DNA from: CBDEGK01 sp965237855
GTDB taxonomy: Bacteria > Pseudomonadota > Gammaproteobacteria > Pseudomonadales > Halieaceae
Direction: 5' to 3'
Length of the DNA: 64,000 nt
Assembly (NCBI GenBank): GCA_965237855.1
Contig: CBDEGK010000002.1
Coordinates: 186,001 to 250,000 of the forward strand
How positions within the stretch are numbered: position 1 is the stretch's first letter; every line of letters begins with the position of its first letter. The notes below the pieces were generated by a model that ran no database searches, was not told the DNA's origin, and worked only from the letters and a program-made list of their open reading frames with translations. This document shows positions 16,806-25,494 of the stretch, piece after piece. Position numbers and translations under genes: made by a program.

Positions 16806-17936
16806 GTGACCGACTTTACGATTTCCCCGCCCATGAATGAACTGTTGCTGGCCCTGTCCCGGGGTCCGGTGGCGGATCAGCCGTGGGAGGAATTCCTGCA
16901 ATTATTGGGCGAAGCCCTGCAGGCGGATTTCGCCACCTTGATCCTGCGCCCTCCGAGTGAAGGAGATGAGGGGGTGGTGATCAACTCGGTGGTGTTGTCC
17001 GAGGAAATCTACGACAGCTATAACCGTGATTACTATGCCATGGATCCATTCGTAGACCTGCCCACGGGGCAGGTCTACACCGTCGATGAGTTTATGCCCC
17101 TGGACCAGTACTACGACTCTGACTATTACCAGGCATACGGCAAGGCGGCCGGCATTGCCCATCTGATGGGGGCTGACCTTGGCGACAACCTCGGCAATAG
17201 CGCTCGCTTACGCTTGTCCCGTCGTCACGGCAGTGACAATTTTGGCGCGGCTGAACGAGAATTGTGCCGCCAGCTGCTACCCCATTTACAACAAACGATA
17301 CGGCTGCATGCCCGCATTGAACGACTGGATAGCGAGCGCGCAATGTTCTCTGGTGCAGTGGATCAACTGGCGGTCGGTGCCGTGATCATCGATGAGGGCG
17401 CTCACATTCGGCGCACCAATAGAGCGGCCGACGAGTTGCTGGATGAGGGGCGCTGGTTGCGCAAAGACCAGGGTGAGCTGCGAGTCGGTAGCATGGAGGA
17501 AAATCAACGCTTTCGTGTCCTGCTGGAAGAGGTGATGGAGGCCCATCGGTTGGCAGAGCCATCTTTTGCTCGCGTACTTCGCCTGCGCGGTGAAGGTGAT
17601 TCACCGGGCCTGGGCATGTTGCTGCGACCACTGCCACGTGTAGAAGCATCAGGTGGCGAACGCAATCCCTCGGTGGCCATTTTTATTTCAGATCCCTCGC
17701 GCAGCCGCGAACCGCCACGGGATGTGTTGATGGAGTTATTTGGTTTCACCAAGGCCGAGGCCCGTCTTGCCTTGCAGCTGGCCAATGGTGCCACCCTTGA
17801 TGAGGCAGCGGAGAATTTGCATGTGTCGCGCAATACCGCCAAGTCCCACCTGAGTTCGGTATTTTCCAAGACCGGAGTGGCACGGCAGAGCAAATTGGTA
17901 CAACTGATTTTGAGAAGTGTAGCCCCGATGGGGTAG
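16806..17936 (+). CDS. LuxR-type HTH transcriptional regulator
   Basis: The 376-residue protein ends in a LuxR/GerE helix-turn-helix at about residues 310-370: FGFTKAEARLALQLANGATLDEAAENLHVSRN with TAKSHLSSVFSKTG. The rest is a sensory region probably including a PAS-like segment (VDQLAVGAVIIDEGAHI). I use GTG at 16806; ATG at 16836 is an alternative. A TATAAT at 16794-16799 sits six bases before the GTG, which would give a leaderless transcript if used. It is 15 bp after the SDR gene, which it may regulate. Confidence 0.85.
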   Translation: MTDFTISPPMNELLLALSRGPVADQPWEEFLQLLGEALQADFATLILRPPSEGDEGVVINSVVLSEEIYDSYNRDYYAMDPFVDLPTGQVYTVDEFMPLDQYYDSDYYQAYGKAAGIAHLMGADLGDNLGNSARLRLSRRHGSDNFGAAERELCRQLLPHLQQTIRLHARIERLDSERAMFSGAVDQLAVGAVIIDEGAHIRRTNRAADELLDEGRWLRKDQGELRVGSMEENQRFRVLLEEVMEAHRLAEPSFARVLRLRGEGDSPGLGMLLRPLPRVEASGGERNPSVAIFISDPSRSREPPRDVLMELFGFTKAEARLALQLANGATLDEAAENLHVSRNTAKSHLSSVFSKTGVARQSKLVQLILRSVAPMG

Positions 17937-17942
17937 AGGTAA

Positions 17943-18233
17943 ATGATGTCTGAGAAAAATGTTGAATTGGAAGCGGCCGTGTTCCGTCGCCTGTTGGCAC
18001 ACCTGGACAGCCGCAAGGATGTGCAAAATATTGAATTGATGATCCTGGCCGGCTTCTGTCGCAATTGCCTGTCGAAATGGTACGTAGCTGCGGCAGAGGA
18101 AGCGGGCGAGTCCGTGGATATGGGGCAGGCGCGGGAACTGGTTTACGGCATGCCCTACAGTGAGTGGAAAGAAAAGCACCAGACCGAGGCGACGCCTGAG
18201 CAGTTGGCTAAGTTCGATCGGGGTCGGAGGTGA
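17943..18233 (+). CDS. DUF1244 family protein
   Basis: The 96-residue protein contains the DUF1244 signature AGFCRNCLSKWYVAAA, with two cysteines spaced CRNC, followed by a MPYSEWKEKHQ motif. The function of this small family is not known. It starts six bases after the LuxR-type gene. Its last codons (ending R-G-R-R-stop) and its TGA lie inside a dispersed palindromic repeat beginning at 18220, so the repeat has supplied or replaced the C-terminus. Confidence 0.88.
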   Translation: MMSEKNVELEAAVFRRLLAHLDSRKDVQNIELMILAGFCRNCLSKWYVAAAEEAGESVDMGQARELVYGMPYSEWKEKHQTEATPEQLAKFDRGRR

Positions 18234-18278
18234 TGTGTGTCAACTTGCGTAGCGAGTTGTCCACACTCCTCTGACCCC
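18220..18278 (+). repeat. 59-bp GGGGTCGG palindromic repeat and terminator (copy D)
   Basis: GGGGTCGGAGGTGATGTGTG and CACACTCCTCTGACCCC form the outer arms, with AACTTGCGTAGCGAGTT as an inner hairpin. A run of six T bases follows, so it can terminate the DUF1244 transcript. Outer arms match copies at 11615 and 27988, while the inner hairpin matches the degenerate reversed copy at 27918. The DUF1244 stop codon (18231-18233) lies inside it. Confidence 0.8.
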
Positions 18279-18292
18279 TTTTTTCCTGCAAT

Positions 18293-19180
18293 CTAACGAC
18301 GACTGTCCACCTGTCGGCACAGTCTTTCGGCGCCCAGCAGAATGCGGGCAGTGGGCCGCTGGATGTGATCGGGATGGATAAAGAACAGGGAATCGCTCTG
18401 TACCGCGCGCAGGAAAGGGTAATCCAACCATTGATCCAGCCACTGGGGCCGGCCCGCTGCTACGCCACTGGCGACAATCAGGTCCGGATCGCGCTCGAGT
18501 ACGGCTTCCAGGTTGACGCGCGGCGCCAGCGTTGCCGCATCTGCAAAAACATTGTGGGCACCACACAGGTCCATGACTTTGCTGATGAGGTGTTGCCCGT
18601 TCAGGGTTTGTAGTGGTTCATTCCAAATCTGGTAAAAAATAGACAGATCCTCCTTGCTGGAATACTGCACTCGCAATCTTTTAATGGTCTCGTCGATCCG
18701 GTCTGCTTCGCTGGGTAAACCAGGTGCCCTGCCGGTGAGTATTTCGTAATCTCGAATTGACCGGCCAATATCAGATAAGTGCCGGGGTTCAGAGACGTAG
18801 ATGGGTACCTGCAGAATGGCCAGTTCATCCAGTCGGGCCATGCCATTGCCCGAGGCCCACATAATAACCAGGTCAGGCTGCAGGCTGAGAATGGTTTCCA
18901 CACTGAAAGCCTGGTGGGTGCCAACCGGCGTGATTTCCTGGGCTTGGATCGGGAAGTCGCTGAAACTGACCACGCCCACCAGCTTGTCGCCGGCGCCGGC
19001 GCTGAACAGGTTCTCCACCACGTGGGGTGCAAGGGCAACAACACGCTGGGCGGGGCGGGCCAACACAACATCGCGGCCAACGAAATCCGTTACCCGTATC
19101 TCTGCGGCCAGGTTTGGGCAAATCATCAGCAGCAGGAGCAGCCACCTAGCGCGAGTATGCCCACGGGTCCAGGCTTTCAT
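18293..19180 (-). CDS. btuF: ABC transporter periplasmic binding protein, cobalamin (BtuF-like)
   Basis: The 295-residue protein has an N-terminal export signal (WLLLLLMICPNLAAE) and a periplasmic binding fold: QRVVALAPHVVENLFSAGAG, then VGTHQAFSVETILSLQPDLVIMW. This is the class III binding protein type used for vitamin B12 and iron chelates. It overlaps the ATPase gene by four bases (ATGA). The position in an operon with a cobalamin riboswitch, a TonB receptor and CobO makes cobalamin the likely ligand. Confidence 0.85.
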   Translation of the reverse strand: MKAWTRGHTRARWLLLLLMICPNLAAEIRVTDFVGRDVVLARPAQRVVALAPHVVENLFSAGAGDKLVGVVSFSDFPIQAQEITPVGTHQAFSVETILSLQPDLVIMWASGNGMARLDELAILQVPIYVSEPRHLSDIGRSIRDYEILTGRAPGLPSEADRIDETIKRLRVQYSSKEDLSIFYQIWNEPLQTLNGQHLISKVMDLCGAHNVFADAATLAPRVNLEAVLERDPDLIVASGVAAGRPQWLDQWLDYPFLRAVQSDSLFFIHPDHIQRPTARILLGAERLCRQVDSRR

Positions 19181-19956
19181 GATTGAATGACCAGCGGGTA
19201 GTGATGTTGAGGGTGTGCCAGGATCTGTACTTCGCTGTCGAAAACCTCCAGGAACAGCTCTCGCGTAAACACGTCTTTCACATCACCCTGGGCGAGCATT
19301 TTACCGTTGTGCAGGGCACTTACCGTGTCTGCCACCGAGGCCAGAATATTGAAGTCATGCAATACCAGCACGATGGCACAACCACGCTTGGCCATATCGC
19401 GCAGCAGGGCGATCAATAGCTGCTGATGCCCCAGGTCGAGGCCAGAGGAGGGTTCGTCGAGGAGTAGAAGTCGATATTCATGTTCGGCAGCAGTCCACAC
19501 CTGGGCAAATATCCGGGCCAGTTGCACCCGTTGCTTTTCGCCTCCGGACAGCTGGGTATATAAACGCTTTTGCATGCCCGCCACATCGGTGGCGGCCATA
19601 GCTTCGGCCACAATTTCCCGGTCCCTCCTACTACCACTGGTGTGGGGTATGCGACCCAGCGCCACCACCTCAGACACGGTAAAGGGAAAGTTCAGCAGGG
19701 CCTGCTGAGGCAGCAAGGCGAGATGCCGTGCTTTGTTGCGGGCCTGCCATTGATCCAGGTCGCGACCGAGCAGTTCAATGCCGCCATGGCAACGTTGAAT
19801 TTCTCCGCTGATGCAACGTAAGAGCGTCGATTTACCCGCGCCGTTGGTACCGATCAGACCGTGAATTTGCCCCGCTTCCAACTCCAGGTTGAGCCCCTCT
19901 AGCAGGGTGTCACCCCAGGGGGCGCAGCTTATATTTTTGAGTTTCAGTACCGGCAT
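19177..19956 (-). CDS. btuD: ABC transporter ATP-binding protein, cobalamin (BtuD-like)
   Basis: The 259-residue ATPase starts at ATG 19956, which overlaps the permease stop in TAATG; longer reading frames upstream are permease sequence in another frame. It has Walker A GTNGAGKST, the signature LSGGEKQRVQLARI, Walker B LLLLDEPSSGLD and a switch histidine in VLHDFN. It would energise cobalamin uptake across the inner membrane with the permease at 19956 and the binding protein at 18293. Confidence 0.92.
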   Translation of the reverse strand: MPVLKLKNISCAPWGDTLLEGLNLELEAGQIHGLIGTNGAGKSTLLRCISGEIQRCHGGIELLGRDLDQWQARNKARHLALLPQQALLNFPFTVSEVVALGRIPHTSGSRRDREIVAEAMAATDVAGMQKRLYTQLSGGEKQRVQLARIFAQVWTAAEHEYRLLLLDEPSSGLDLGHQQLLIALLRDMAKRGCAIVLVLHDFNILASVADTVSALHNGKMLAQGDVKDVFTRELFLEVFDSEVQILAHPQHHYPLVIQS

Positions 19957-21017
19957 TATTGCATTCCGTACTGGCGTCGCTGTCGCAACAGAGACACGAA
20001 AAACGGTACCCCGAGCAGCGCGGTGACAATGCCGATGGGTAGTTCGGTGGGTGCCAGCAAGGTGCGCGACACGGTGTCGGCTAGAACCAGTAGTATCGCC
20101 CCCGCCAGCGCTGACAGGGGCAGTAATAAGCGGTGGTCGGGGCCGGTCAACATGCGCACGATATGCGGCACAATCAGGCCGACAAAGGCGATGGTGCCAG
20201 CGAGGGCTACGGAAACACCCACGGCCAGGGCGGTCCAGACGACCAGCCAACGTTTGACCTTGTCGACGTCAATGCCCAGGTGCCGAGCTTCAGATTCGCC
20301 CAGCAACAGGGCGTTCAATGCACTGCTAAAACGTGGCAGTACCACCAGTAACAGCACACAGATCACGGCGGCCAGTTGGACACGTGTCATATTGGCGCCA
20401 TCGAGGCCGCCCATACGCCACAAACTGATTCGACGCAGGGTGTGATTATCGGCATAGAATTCCAGTAAGCTGGTCAAACTGCCGGCCAGAGCGGTGATGG
20501 CGATGCCGGCCAACAACATGGTTGCCACCGAAGTGCCAGTTTCTGAAGTAGCCAGTCGATAGACAAAAATAACGGATGCTATGCCGCCCAGGAATGCGCC
20601 CAATGAGGTAATACCAAGGCCGGCGATGCCCTGACCCAGCCCGGAGCCGACGACTATCGCCACACTGGCGCCCAGTGAAGCTCCCGCCGTGACCCCGATT
20701 AGGGAGGGGTCAGCCAGCGGGTTGCGGAATAATCCCTGCATGGCCGCGCCGCTAATCGCCAGTATTGCGCCAATCATGGCCGCCAGCGCCACTCGGGGTA
20801 GCCTAATCTGATTGATGATAAGACTATCCCTGGAATCACTGGTGCTGCTAAACAGGGCGCGCAAGAGATCGTCGAAGGGCACACTCACGGCACCATTGGC
20901 GAGCCCCAGTACCATGGCAAGTGGTAGCAGCATGACCAGCACAGTGCTGAGTACGCCTTTATTCACGCGATCAGAAATCCACGCCCTCGCGAGCTTTGAT
21001 CCCGACATTGAAGGCAT
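19956..21017 (-). CDS. btuC: FecCD-family permease, cobalamin (BtuC-like)
   Basis: The 353-residue reading frame has about nine or ten membrane helices and FecCD signatures: RLPRVALAAMIGAILAISGAAMQGLFRNPLADP and, near the C-terminus, FVGLIVPHIVRM. The ATG at 21017 overlaps the CobO gene by 47 bases. An in-frame GTG at 20966, just after the CobO stop, would start the protein closer to the first helix and is equally possible. It is coupled to the ATPase by a one-base overlap. Confidence 0.9.
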   Translation of the reverse strand: MPSMSGSKLARAWISDRVNKGVLSTVLVMLLPLAMVLGLANGAVSVPFDDLLRALFSSTSDSRDSLIINQIRLPRVALAAMIGAILAISGAAMQGLFRNPLADPSLIGVTAGASLGASVAIVVGSGLGQGIAGLGITSLGAFLGGIASVIFVYRLATSETGTSVATMLLAGIAITALAGSLTSLLEFYADNHTLRRISLWRMGGLDGANMTRVQLAAVICVLLLVVLPRFSSALNALLLGESEARHLGIDVDKVKRWLVVWTALAVGVSVALAGTIAFVGLIVPHIVRMLTGPDHRLLLPLSALAGAILLVLADTVSRTLLAPTELPIGIVTALLGVPFFVSLLRQRRQYGMQ

Positions 21018-21582
21018 GCTTGATGTCTTTGACCTCGGACACTGTATCCATCACCTCCTGCAGTGCGCTACCACCGCCGCGACCGGTGACTACCACACTT
21101 TGTTCACGGGGACGGTTGTGGAGAGCCTCAATGACCTCCTGTTCCGGAAGATAGTCGTAAGCCAGCATGTAAGTCAGCTCATCGAGCACCACCAACTGGT
21201 AGTTGTCGTCTTCCAACATGGGTTTGGCGACAGCCCAGGTGGCTATGGCAGCGGCAATATCGCCGCTGCGATCCTGGGTATTCCAGGTGAAGCCCGTGCC
21301 CATCTGGTAAAAATCGATCTGCGGACACTGCTCCTTGAGATAGATTTCTTCCCCGGATAACTGTTCGCCCTTAATGAACTGCACCACACCGATTTTGTGA
21401 CCATAGCCCAGGGCCCGCATCACCATGCCAAACGCAGAAGTGGATTTCCCCTTGCCATTGCCGGTGAGGAGAATTGCCACGCCGCGTTCAATGTCAGCGG
21501 CTTCAATGTGAGCGTCGACATTGACCTTCTGTTTCTCCATGGCCTTTTTGTGCTTTGCGTCCTTTTTATCCTGGTTAGTCAT
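20971..21582 (-). CDS. cobO: Cob(I)yrinic acid a,c-diamide adenosyltransferase
   Basis: The 203-residue enzyme has the P-loop LLTGNGKGKSTSAFG near residue 35, VVQFIKGEQ, and VVLDELTYML, typical of CobA/CobO/BtuR enzymes that add the adenosyl group to cob(I)alamin from ATP. The first 30 residues are charged and not conserved. It lies between the TonB receptor (14 bp away) and the permease in the cobalamin uptake operon, so imported vitamin would be converted to coenzyme B12 at once. Confidence 0.93.
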   Translation of the reverse strand: MTNQDKKDAKHKKAMEKQKVNVDAHIEAADIERGVAILLTGNGKGKSTSAFGMVMRALGYGHKIGVVQFIKGEQLSGEEIYLKEQCPQIDFYQMGTGFTWNTQDRSGDIAAAIATWAVAKPMLEDDNYQLVVLDELTYMLAYDYLPEQEVIEALHNRPREQSVVVTGRGGGSALQEVMDTVSEVKDIKHAFNVGIKAREGVDF

Positions 21583-21596
21583 CTTGGTCTTGTCCT

Positions 21597-23450
21597 TTAA
21601 AAGGAATAGCGCAGTCCAACGTAGCCCGCGGCCCCTGACGTATTATAGGTAGGCACCTCCTGGTAGTCTTCATCCAGCAGGTTTTCGATGCGGCCGTTGA
21701 GTTCCAGACTCTCGGTCACTTTGAAGCTGGCGTTCAGGTTGATGACCTCGTAGTCATCCAGCTTGCTGCCATCGATATCGACTGCTTCGTAGCTACCGCG
21801 GGCGTAGAGCCGCGCGGAAAAGCGTCCGCTGGCGTGCAGGTACTGGACCCCCACATTGAGCAGGTGCTCTGGGCGTCTTATCCGGCTGGCGCCGCCTTCA
21901 CCTTCTGTGTCGTTATAGGTGTAATTGGCGTCCAGATTCCAGCTGTCCGCCAGTGGTGCCTCTGCGATCAACTCAACACCCCGGGACTTTTGCTCGCCAC
22001 CCGCTTGAGCGTAGCTGTCTGTAGTGAAGTCGTAGTTGATCTGGTTGTCAACGCGCTGGTCGAATAGAACTGCCTCGAGATACAGACCGCTATTGGCGAA
22101 GTACTCAACGCCGATATCCAGGCCTTCACTTTTTTCCTCCTGCAGTGCTTCGAAAACGGGTTGTTCCGGTAACCAGGGGCGCGGTTGCGTGTTATAGCTG
22201 ATCTCGAACGGGCTCGGCGGGCGGAAACCGGTGCCATAGCTGGATTTTAGTTTTACCGTGCCGGCTCCGGTTTCAATCAGGTAGGCTGCGCTGAGTCGAT
22301 AGGATGTAAAGTCGCCAAAGTCGTCGTTGTCGTCATAGCGTACACCCGCCGTCAGATAGAGCTGCTCAGCAAATTCGCCCTGGTATTCAGCGTATAGACC
22401 GGTCTGGTCACGATCCACCGTGGTACCGCTGCTGTCAATGGATTCACGCTTGAGGTCGACTCCATAGACCAATCGGGTTGATTCAGTGGCTTTGAAGCTG
22501 CCGAGGTACTCGTACTTCTCCAGCTCGCCATAGCCGCCGAAAGTAAAAGTGCCTTCAGTGTAAAACTCGCGGTCGGTTTCAGTGCGGCTGGCGGCCAGGC
22601 TGTGACTCAGTCTGCCGTCCTGATAGTCAATAGCGCCACGGATGCCGGTTTGTTCAAAGGTGTTGCTACACATATTCACCTGTTCAAAATTGGCGTTGAA
22701 GCAAGTGTCGTAATCATTGTCGGCATCAACATCGCGAACAGTCAGTTGCAGGCGAAGCGTGTCGGTGACGTTCCAGCCACCGCGGGCGTGCAAGGTCGTG
22801 TTTTCGTAACCGTCCTTGTCAGCCAGGACAGTATCCGTGCTGCGCGCGTTATAACCGTCAGTTTCGAAGTCAGAGACCGACAGGCTGAAATCACCCGTAT
22901 CGTTCTTGCCGCCCACATTGGCGGCAAACTGGCGGCTACCATAGCGGCCGCCCTCGGCGCTTACATCGCCGCCGAAACCCTGTTCTGGCGCATAGCTGGT
23001 AATGTTGATGACGCCGCCGGCGTCCGCGCCGTACATCAAGCCCTGTGGCCCGCGTAATATTTCCACCCGGTGTATGCCGGCACTGAGTAGGTTTTCGATT
23101 CTGGGCCCCACCTGGGTGCCGGAGGTATCTGAAATATCCATTCCGTCAATCAGCACCAGGGTACGAAGATTTTCCTCGCCGCGAATTCGAAGGGCGGTGG
23201 TTGAGCCCGGCCCGCCGTTGGTGCTGATACCGATAGAGGGTTGGGTGGTCAATACATCGGCTAAGCGATTCATGCCCAGGTTTTTTATATCCTGGCTGGT
23301 GATGACAGAGACGGAAGTGGCGACCTGCCGCAAAGGCATTTCGATGCGGGAAGAAGTGATGATCATTTCTTCCATCTTGTCGTTTGCCACGGCGGTGAAT
23401 GGTTGGGTGCAGGTAACTGCCAATGCAGTGCTGGTGAAAAGCTTGTTCAT
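21597..23450 (-). CDS. btuB: TonB-dependent cobalamin receptor (BtuB-like)
   Basis: The 617-residue outer-membrane protein has a signal peptide, a TonB-box region (MEEMIITSSRIE), a plug domain (VSVITSQDIKNLGMNRLADVL, VLIDGMDISD, HRVEILRGPQGLMYGADAGGVINI) and a beta-barrel ending in YVGLRYSF with terminal phenylalanine. The length matches BtuB. Its leader holds a cobalamin riboswitch (23561-23697). GAGGA lies six bases before the ATG and can be enclosed in a small stem with the start region. It is the first gene of the uptake operon. Confidence 0.92.
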   Translation of the reverse strand: MNKLFTSTALAVTCTQPFTAVANDKMEEMIITSSRIEMPLRQVATSVSVITSQDIKNLGMNRLADVLTTQPSIGISTNGGPGSTTALRIRGEENLRTLVLIDGMDISDTSGTQVGPRIENLLSAGIHRVEILRGPQGLMYGADAGGVINITSYAPEQGFGGDVSAEGGRYGSRQFAANVGGKNDTGDFSLSVSDFETDGYNARSTDTVLADKDGYENTTLHARGGWNVTDTLRLQLTVRDVDADNDYDTCFNANFEQVNMCSNTFEQTGIRGAIDYQDGRLSHSLAASRTETDREFYTEGTFTFGGYGELEKYEYLGSFKATESTRLVYGVDLKRESIDSSGTTVDRDQTGLYAEYQGEFAEQLYLTAGVRYDDNDDFGDFTSYRLSAAYLIETGAGTVKLKSSYGTGFRPPSPFEISYNTQPRPWLPEQPVFEALQEEKSEGLDIGVEYFANSGLYLEAVLFDQRVDNQINYDFTTDSYAQAGGEQKSRGVELIAEAPLADSWNLDANYTYNDTEGEGGASRIRRPEHLLNVGVQYLHASGRFSARLYARGSYEAVDIDGSKLDDYEVINLNASFKVTESLELNGRIENLLDEDYQEVPTYNTSGAAGYVGLRYSF

Positions 23451-23560
23451 ATTGAATCCTCAATAGCCAATATTGGTGGCGACTGAGAGAAGGGGATCGA
23501 GGCGGGATACCACAGGGGTAGTCAGCCAGCGATGAAGCCCTCCGCTCCATCGGTGTAGCT

Positions 23561-23697
23561 GATCAGGCAGGTATCGGGCTAACAGTCAGCGACTGTGTAC
23601 CGTTGCGGGGGCAGCGATGGTTTGGTTACCACACTTCCCATTTAACCTGCCCAATTTTGCCTCGTTTAAGTATGAGGGAGAAATGGCAGGCACCTGA
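23561..23697 (-). promoter_or_regulatory. Cobalamin (AdoCbl) riboswitch
   Basis: On the minus strand the leader of the receptor gene holds, in order, CAGGTGCC, AAATGGGAAGTG, the invariant GCTGCCCCCGCAAC core (23602-23615) and the B12 box AGCCCGATACCTGCC (23566-23580). The CAGGT and ACCTG ends can close P1. These are the conserved parts of class I cobalamin riboswitches. The hairpin at 23530-23552 (9-bp stem with one G-U pair) and the start-site stem near 23450 are candidates for the expression platform. High cobalamin would repress the receptor operon. Confidence 0.9.
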
Positions 23698-23753
23698 AGC
23701 AGCGGGCGAACTGTACGTTCCGTGTTCAGGTTTGTCAATTTACGCGGGTGGTT

Positions 23754-24149
23754 TCAGAGCGGGCCGTAAGGTAAAAAACGGTTGTTGTTTACGCCGCGAA
23801 TCCACTTCAATAGATCTTTATCGGGTCGCGCGCCGCGTTGGCGCAGTAAGCGGGCCAGGGGTATCACGGGGGACTTTTCGCCTGCTTCGCAGCCCGGTAG
23901 GTTCTCGGCAATGGCAAAAAACTCTATCAAGTGAATCAGATCCTGTTCGCTGAAGTCACCGGCAACGGTCAGCCAAGGAGCGGCTTCAAGCTGCATGAGT
24001 GCGGGGAGGGCGGCCAATTGGGTATCGTCAAGCTGTGCTGGCAGATCATCCAGCCGCTGTTCGCGGGCGCAGGCAATGAACGCAGTCAGTAAATCCGCAT
24101 CGATTGCGGATGCGCTGCCCCCGGTGGGGTCCCAACTGCCGACTGCCAT
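23754..24149 (-). CDS. Conserved hypothetical protein
   Basis: The 131-residue protein starts MAVGSWDPTGGSASAID and ends VNNNRFLPYGPL. It is acidic and helical, with no signal peptide, membrane helix or metal motif. I recognise it only as the type of conserved gammaproteobacterial protein with no assigned function. It lies upstream of the cobalamin riboswitch and about 40 bp after the small gene at 24188, so those two may be co-transcribed. It is unlikely to be part of the riboswitch-controlled operon. Confidence 0.75.
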   Translation of the reverse strand: MAVGSWDPTGGSASAIDADLLTAFIACAREQRLDDLPAQLDDTQLAALPALMQLEAAPWLTVAGDFSEQDLIHLIEFFAIAENLPGCEAGEKSPVIPLARLLRQRGARPDKDLLKWIRGVNNNRFLPYGPL

Positions 24150-24187
24150 CGTACTCTCCTCAATGAAGTGGAGAGTATACCCCGCTA

Positions 24188-24478
24188 TCAGGCCTCGGTG
24201 TCGTCGCGGGCCATGTCTTCGTTGTGCATGTCGCGCAGATATTTGAAGCGGGTAGAGTAGGGCTCGAGCAATTGTTTGCGGGTCCGTTCCAGGAAGCTGC
24301 GGAAGTCTTCCCCGGTATCGGTTTCAGCGCTGAGCTGCTCGCGCAGACCATTGAAGCCATCCCCCAGGGCGGAGGCACTCTCGATGGTGGCTTGTACCAG
24401 GAACAGTTCCGCCATAACGATATCGCCGATGGCGCGCTCTGCTCGGTTGCGTAGCGTGTTGTTTTCCTGAGATTCCAT
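24188..24478 (-). CDS. Small hypothetical protein
   Basis: The 96-residue protein is read from ATG 24478, which follows GGAGAG six bases upstream; a longer frame from 24556 would add a hydrophobic run with no ribosome site. The sequence MESQENNTLRNRAERAIGD is followed by a helical region (LFLVQATIESASALGDGF) and a charged C-terminus. No family is recognised. It is followed by the hypothetical gene at 23754 on the same strand. Confidence 0.65.
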   Translation of the reverse strand: MESQENNTLRNRAERAIGDIVMAELFLVQATIESASALGDGFNGLREQLSAETDTGEDFRSFLERTRKQLLEPYSTRFKYLRDMHNEDMARDDTEA

Positions 24479-24736
24479 GGTTCTCTCCGTTTTGGTTCGG
24501 TCCATTCCTGTTAACCCATGTATTGGAATAAAAAATACAGGGATAAAATGCACCAATTTCGAACATACAGACCCACTACGTGCACCAGCCTGAAGCGGGG
24601 AGGCGGCATTCTAGTGAATTCTGCCCCCCAATCAAGTGTTTACCGGTGTACATCAAACTTTTGTGCAGAAAACGTGCCAAAGTTACGAAATCCGTGAGTT
24701 CGCCACATTACCGTCGATAGATGAGCATGTGATTAA

Positions 24737-25489
24737 ATGACGGCCATGAAAATTCACCAGGTCAAAACCCGGTTGGTGAACTCCTACGTGGTGGAGTACG
24801 CCGAGACGCTTTTTATTATGGATGTGGCAGTGCGCTGCCATCGCCAGCTATTGGGTTTTGTTGAGACTGAATTGCAACGTGATATAGCCGACGTGTCCCT
24901 GGTGGTAAGTTCGCACGATGATCCGGATCATATGGGAGGTATCGCAGCGGTGGCGCGTTTGTGCGATGCGGAAATTGCTATACCACACTCCTCAAGGATG
25001 ACTCATCACAAACTACTCAATGATCCGGCCGGACCCGTGTTCCGCTTCGCTACTTCCCTGCGCGAAGCGTTTCGCTCGCGTTCCTGGGATATGTATTTCA
25101 ATTCAGACCGGGACCGCCAAGCCCAGCAGCAACCGCAGTTGGATGAGCGCCACGGCGATGTGTTGCGCGGCCAACGGCTGCAGGAGAATTATCGGCTGAA
25201 AAACCATCAGTTCTTACCAGGTTTTGAAGACTGGCAGGTGCTGCACACCCCCGGTCATTCCTGGGACAGCTGTTGCTATTATCACCATGCTAGCGGCAGT
25301 CTGTTGTCCGGTGATACTCTATTGGGCAGTGGCAAGCAGAGCCGCCTGGTACTGCCCTCGATATACTCCAATCCCCTGCAAACTCGGAACAGCCTGCGAC
25401 GGCTGCGTCAGTTGGAGATTCGTGCGGTGTATCCCGGCCATGGCAGTGTGATAGAGGGTGAGCAGTTGATAGAACAAGCAAAGCGCTGA
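24737..25489 (+). CDS. MBL-fold metallo-hydrolase
   Basis: The 250-residue protein has a metallo-beta-lactamase fold: VVSSHDDPDHMGGIAAVARL near residue 60, TPGHSWDSCCYY near residue 170, LLSGDTLLG and YPGHGSVIEG. The first metal motif reads HDDPDH, so the usual second histidine of HxHxDH is an aspartate; the later His, Asp and His ligands are present. Such enzymes hydrolyse thioesters, lactones or phosphodiesters. ATG 24737 is used; ATG 24746 is also possible. It is five bases upstream of the lipoprotein gene. Confidence 0.87.
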   Translation: MTAMKIHQVKTRLVNSYVVEYAETLFIMDVAVRCHRQLLGFVETELQRDIADVSLVVSSHDDPDHMGGIAAVARLCDAEIAIPHSSRMTHHKLLNDPAGPVFRFATSLREAFRSRSWDMYFNSDRDRQAQQQPQLDERHGDVLRGQRLQENYRLKNHQFLPGFEDWQVLHTPGHSWDSCCYYHHASGSLLSGDTLLGSGKQSRLVLPSIYSNPLQTRNSLRRLRQLEIRAVYPGHGSVIEGEQLIEQAKR

Positions 25490-25494
25490 TTATT

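Noticed and set aside
19957..20250. Longer ATPase reading frame starting at 20250
   Set aside because: The extra 98 residues are arginine/proline-rich with no family features and lie antisense-free inside the permease gene in another frame; ATG 19956 overlaps the permease stop as expected.
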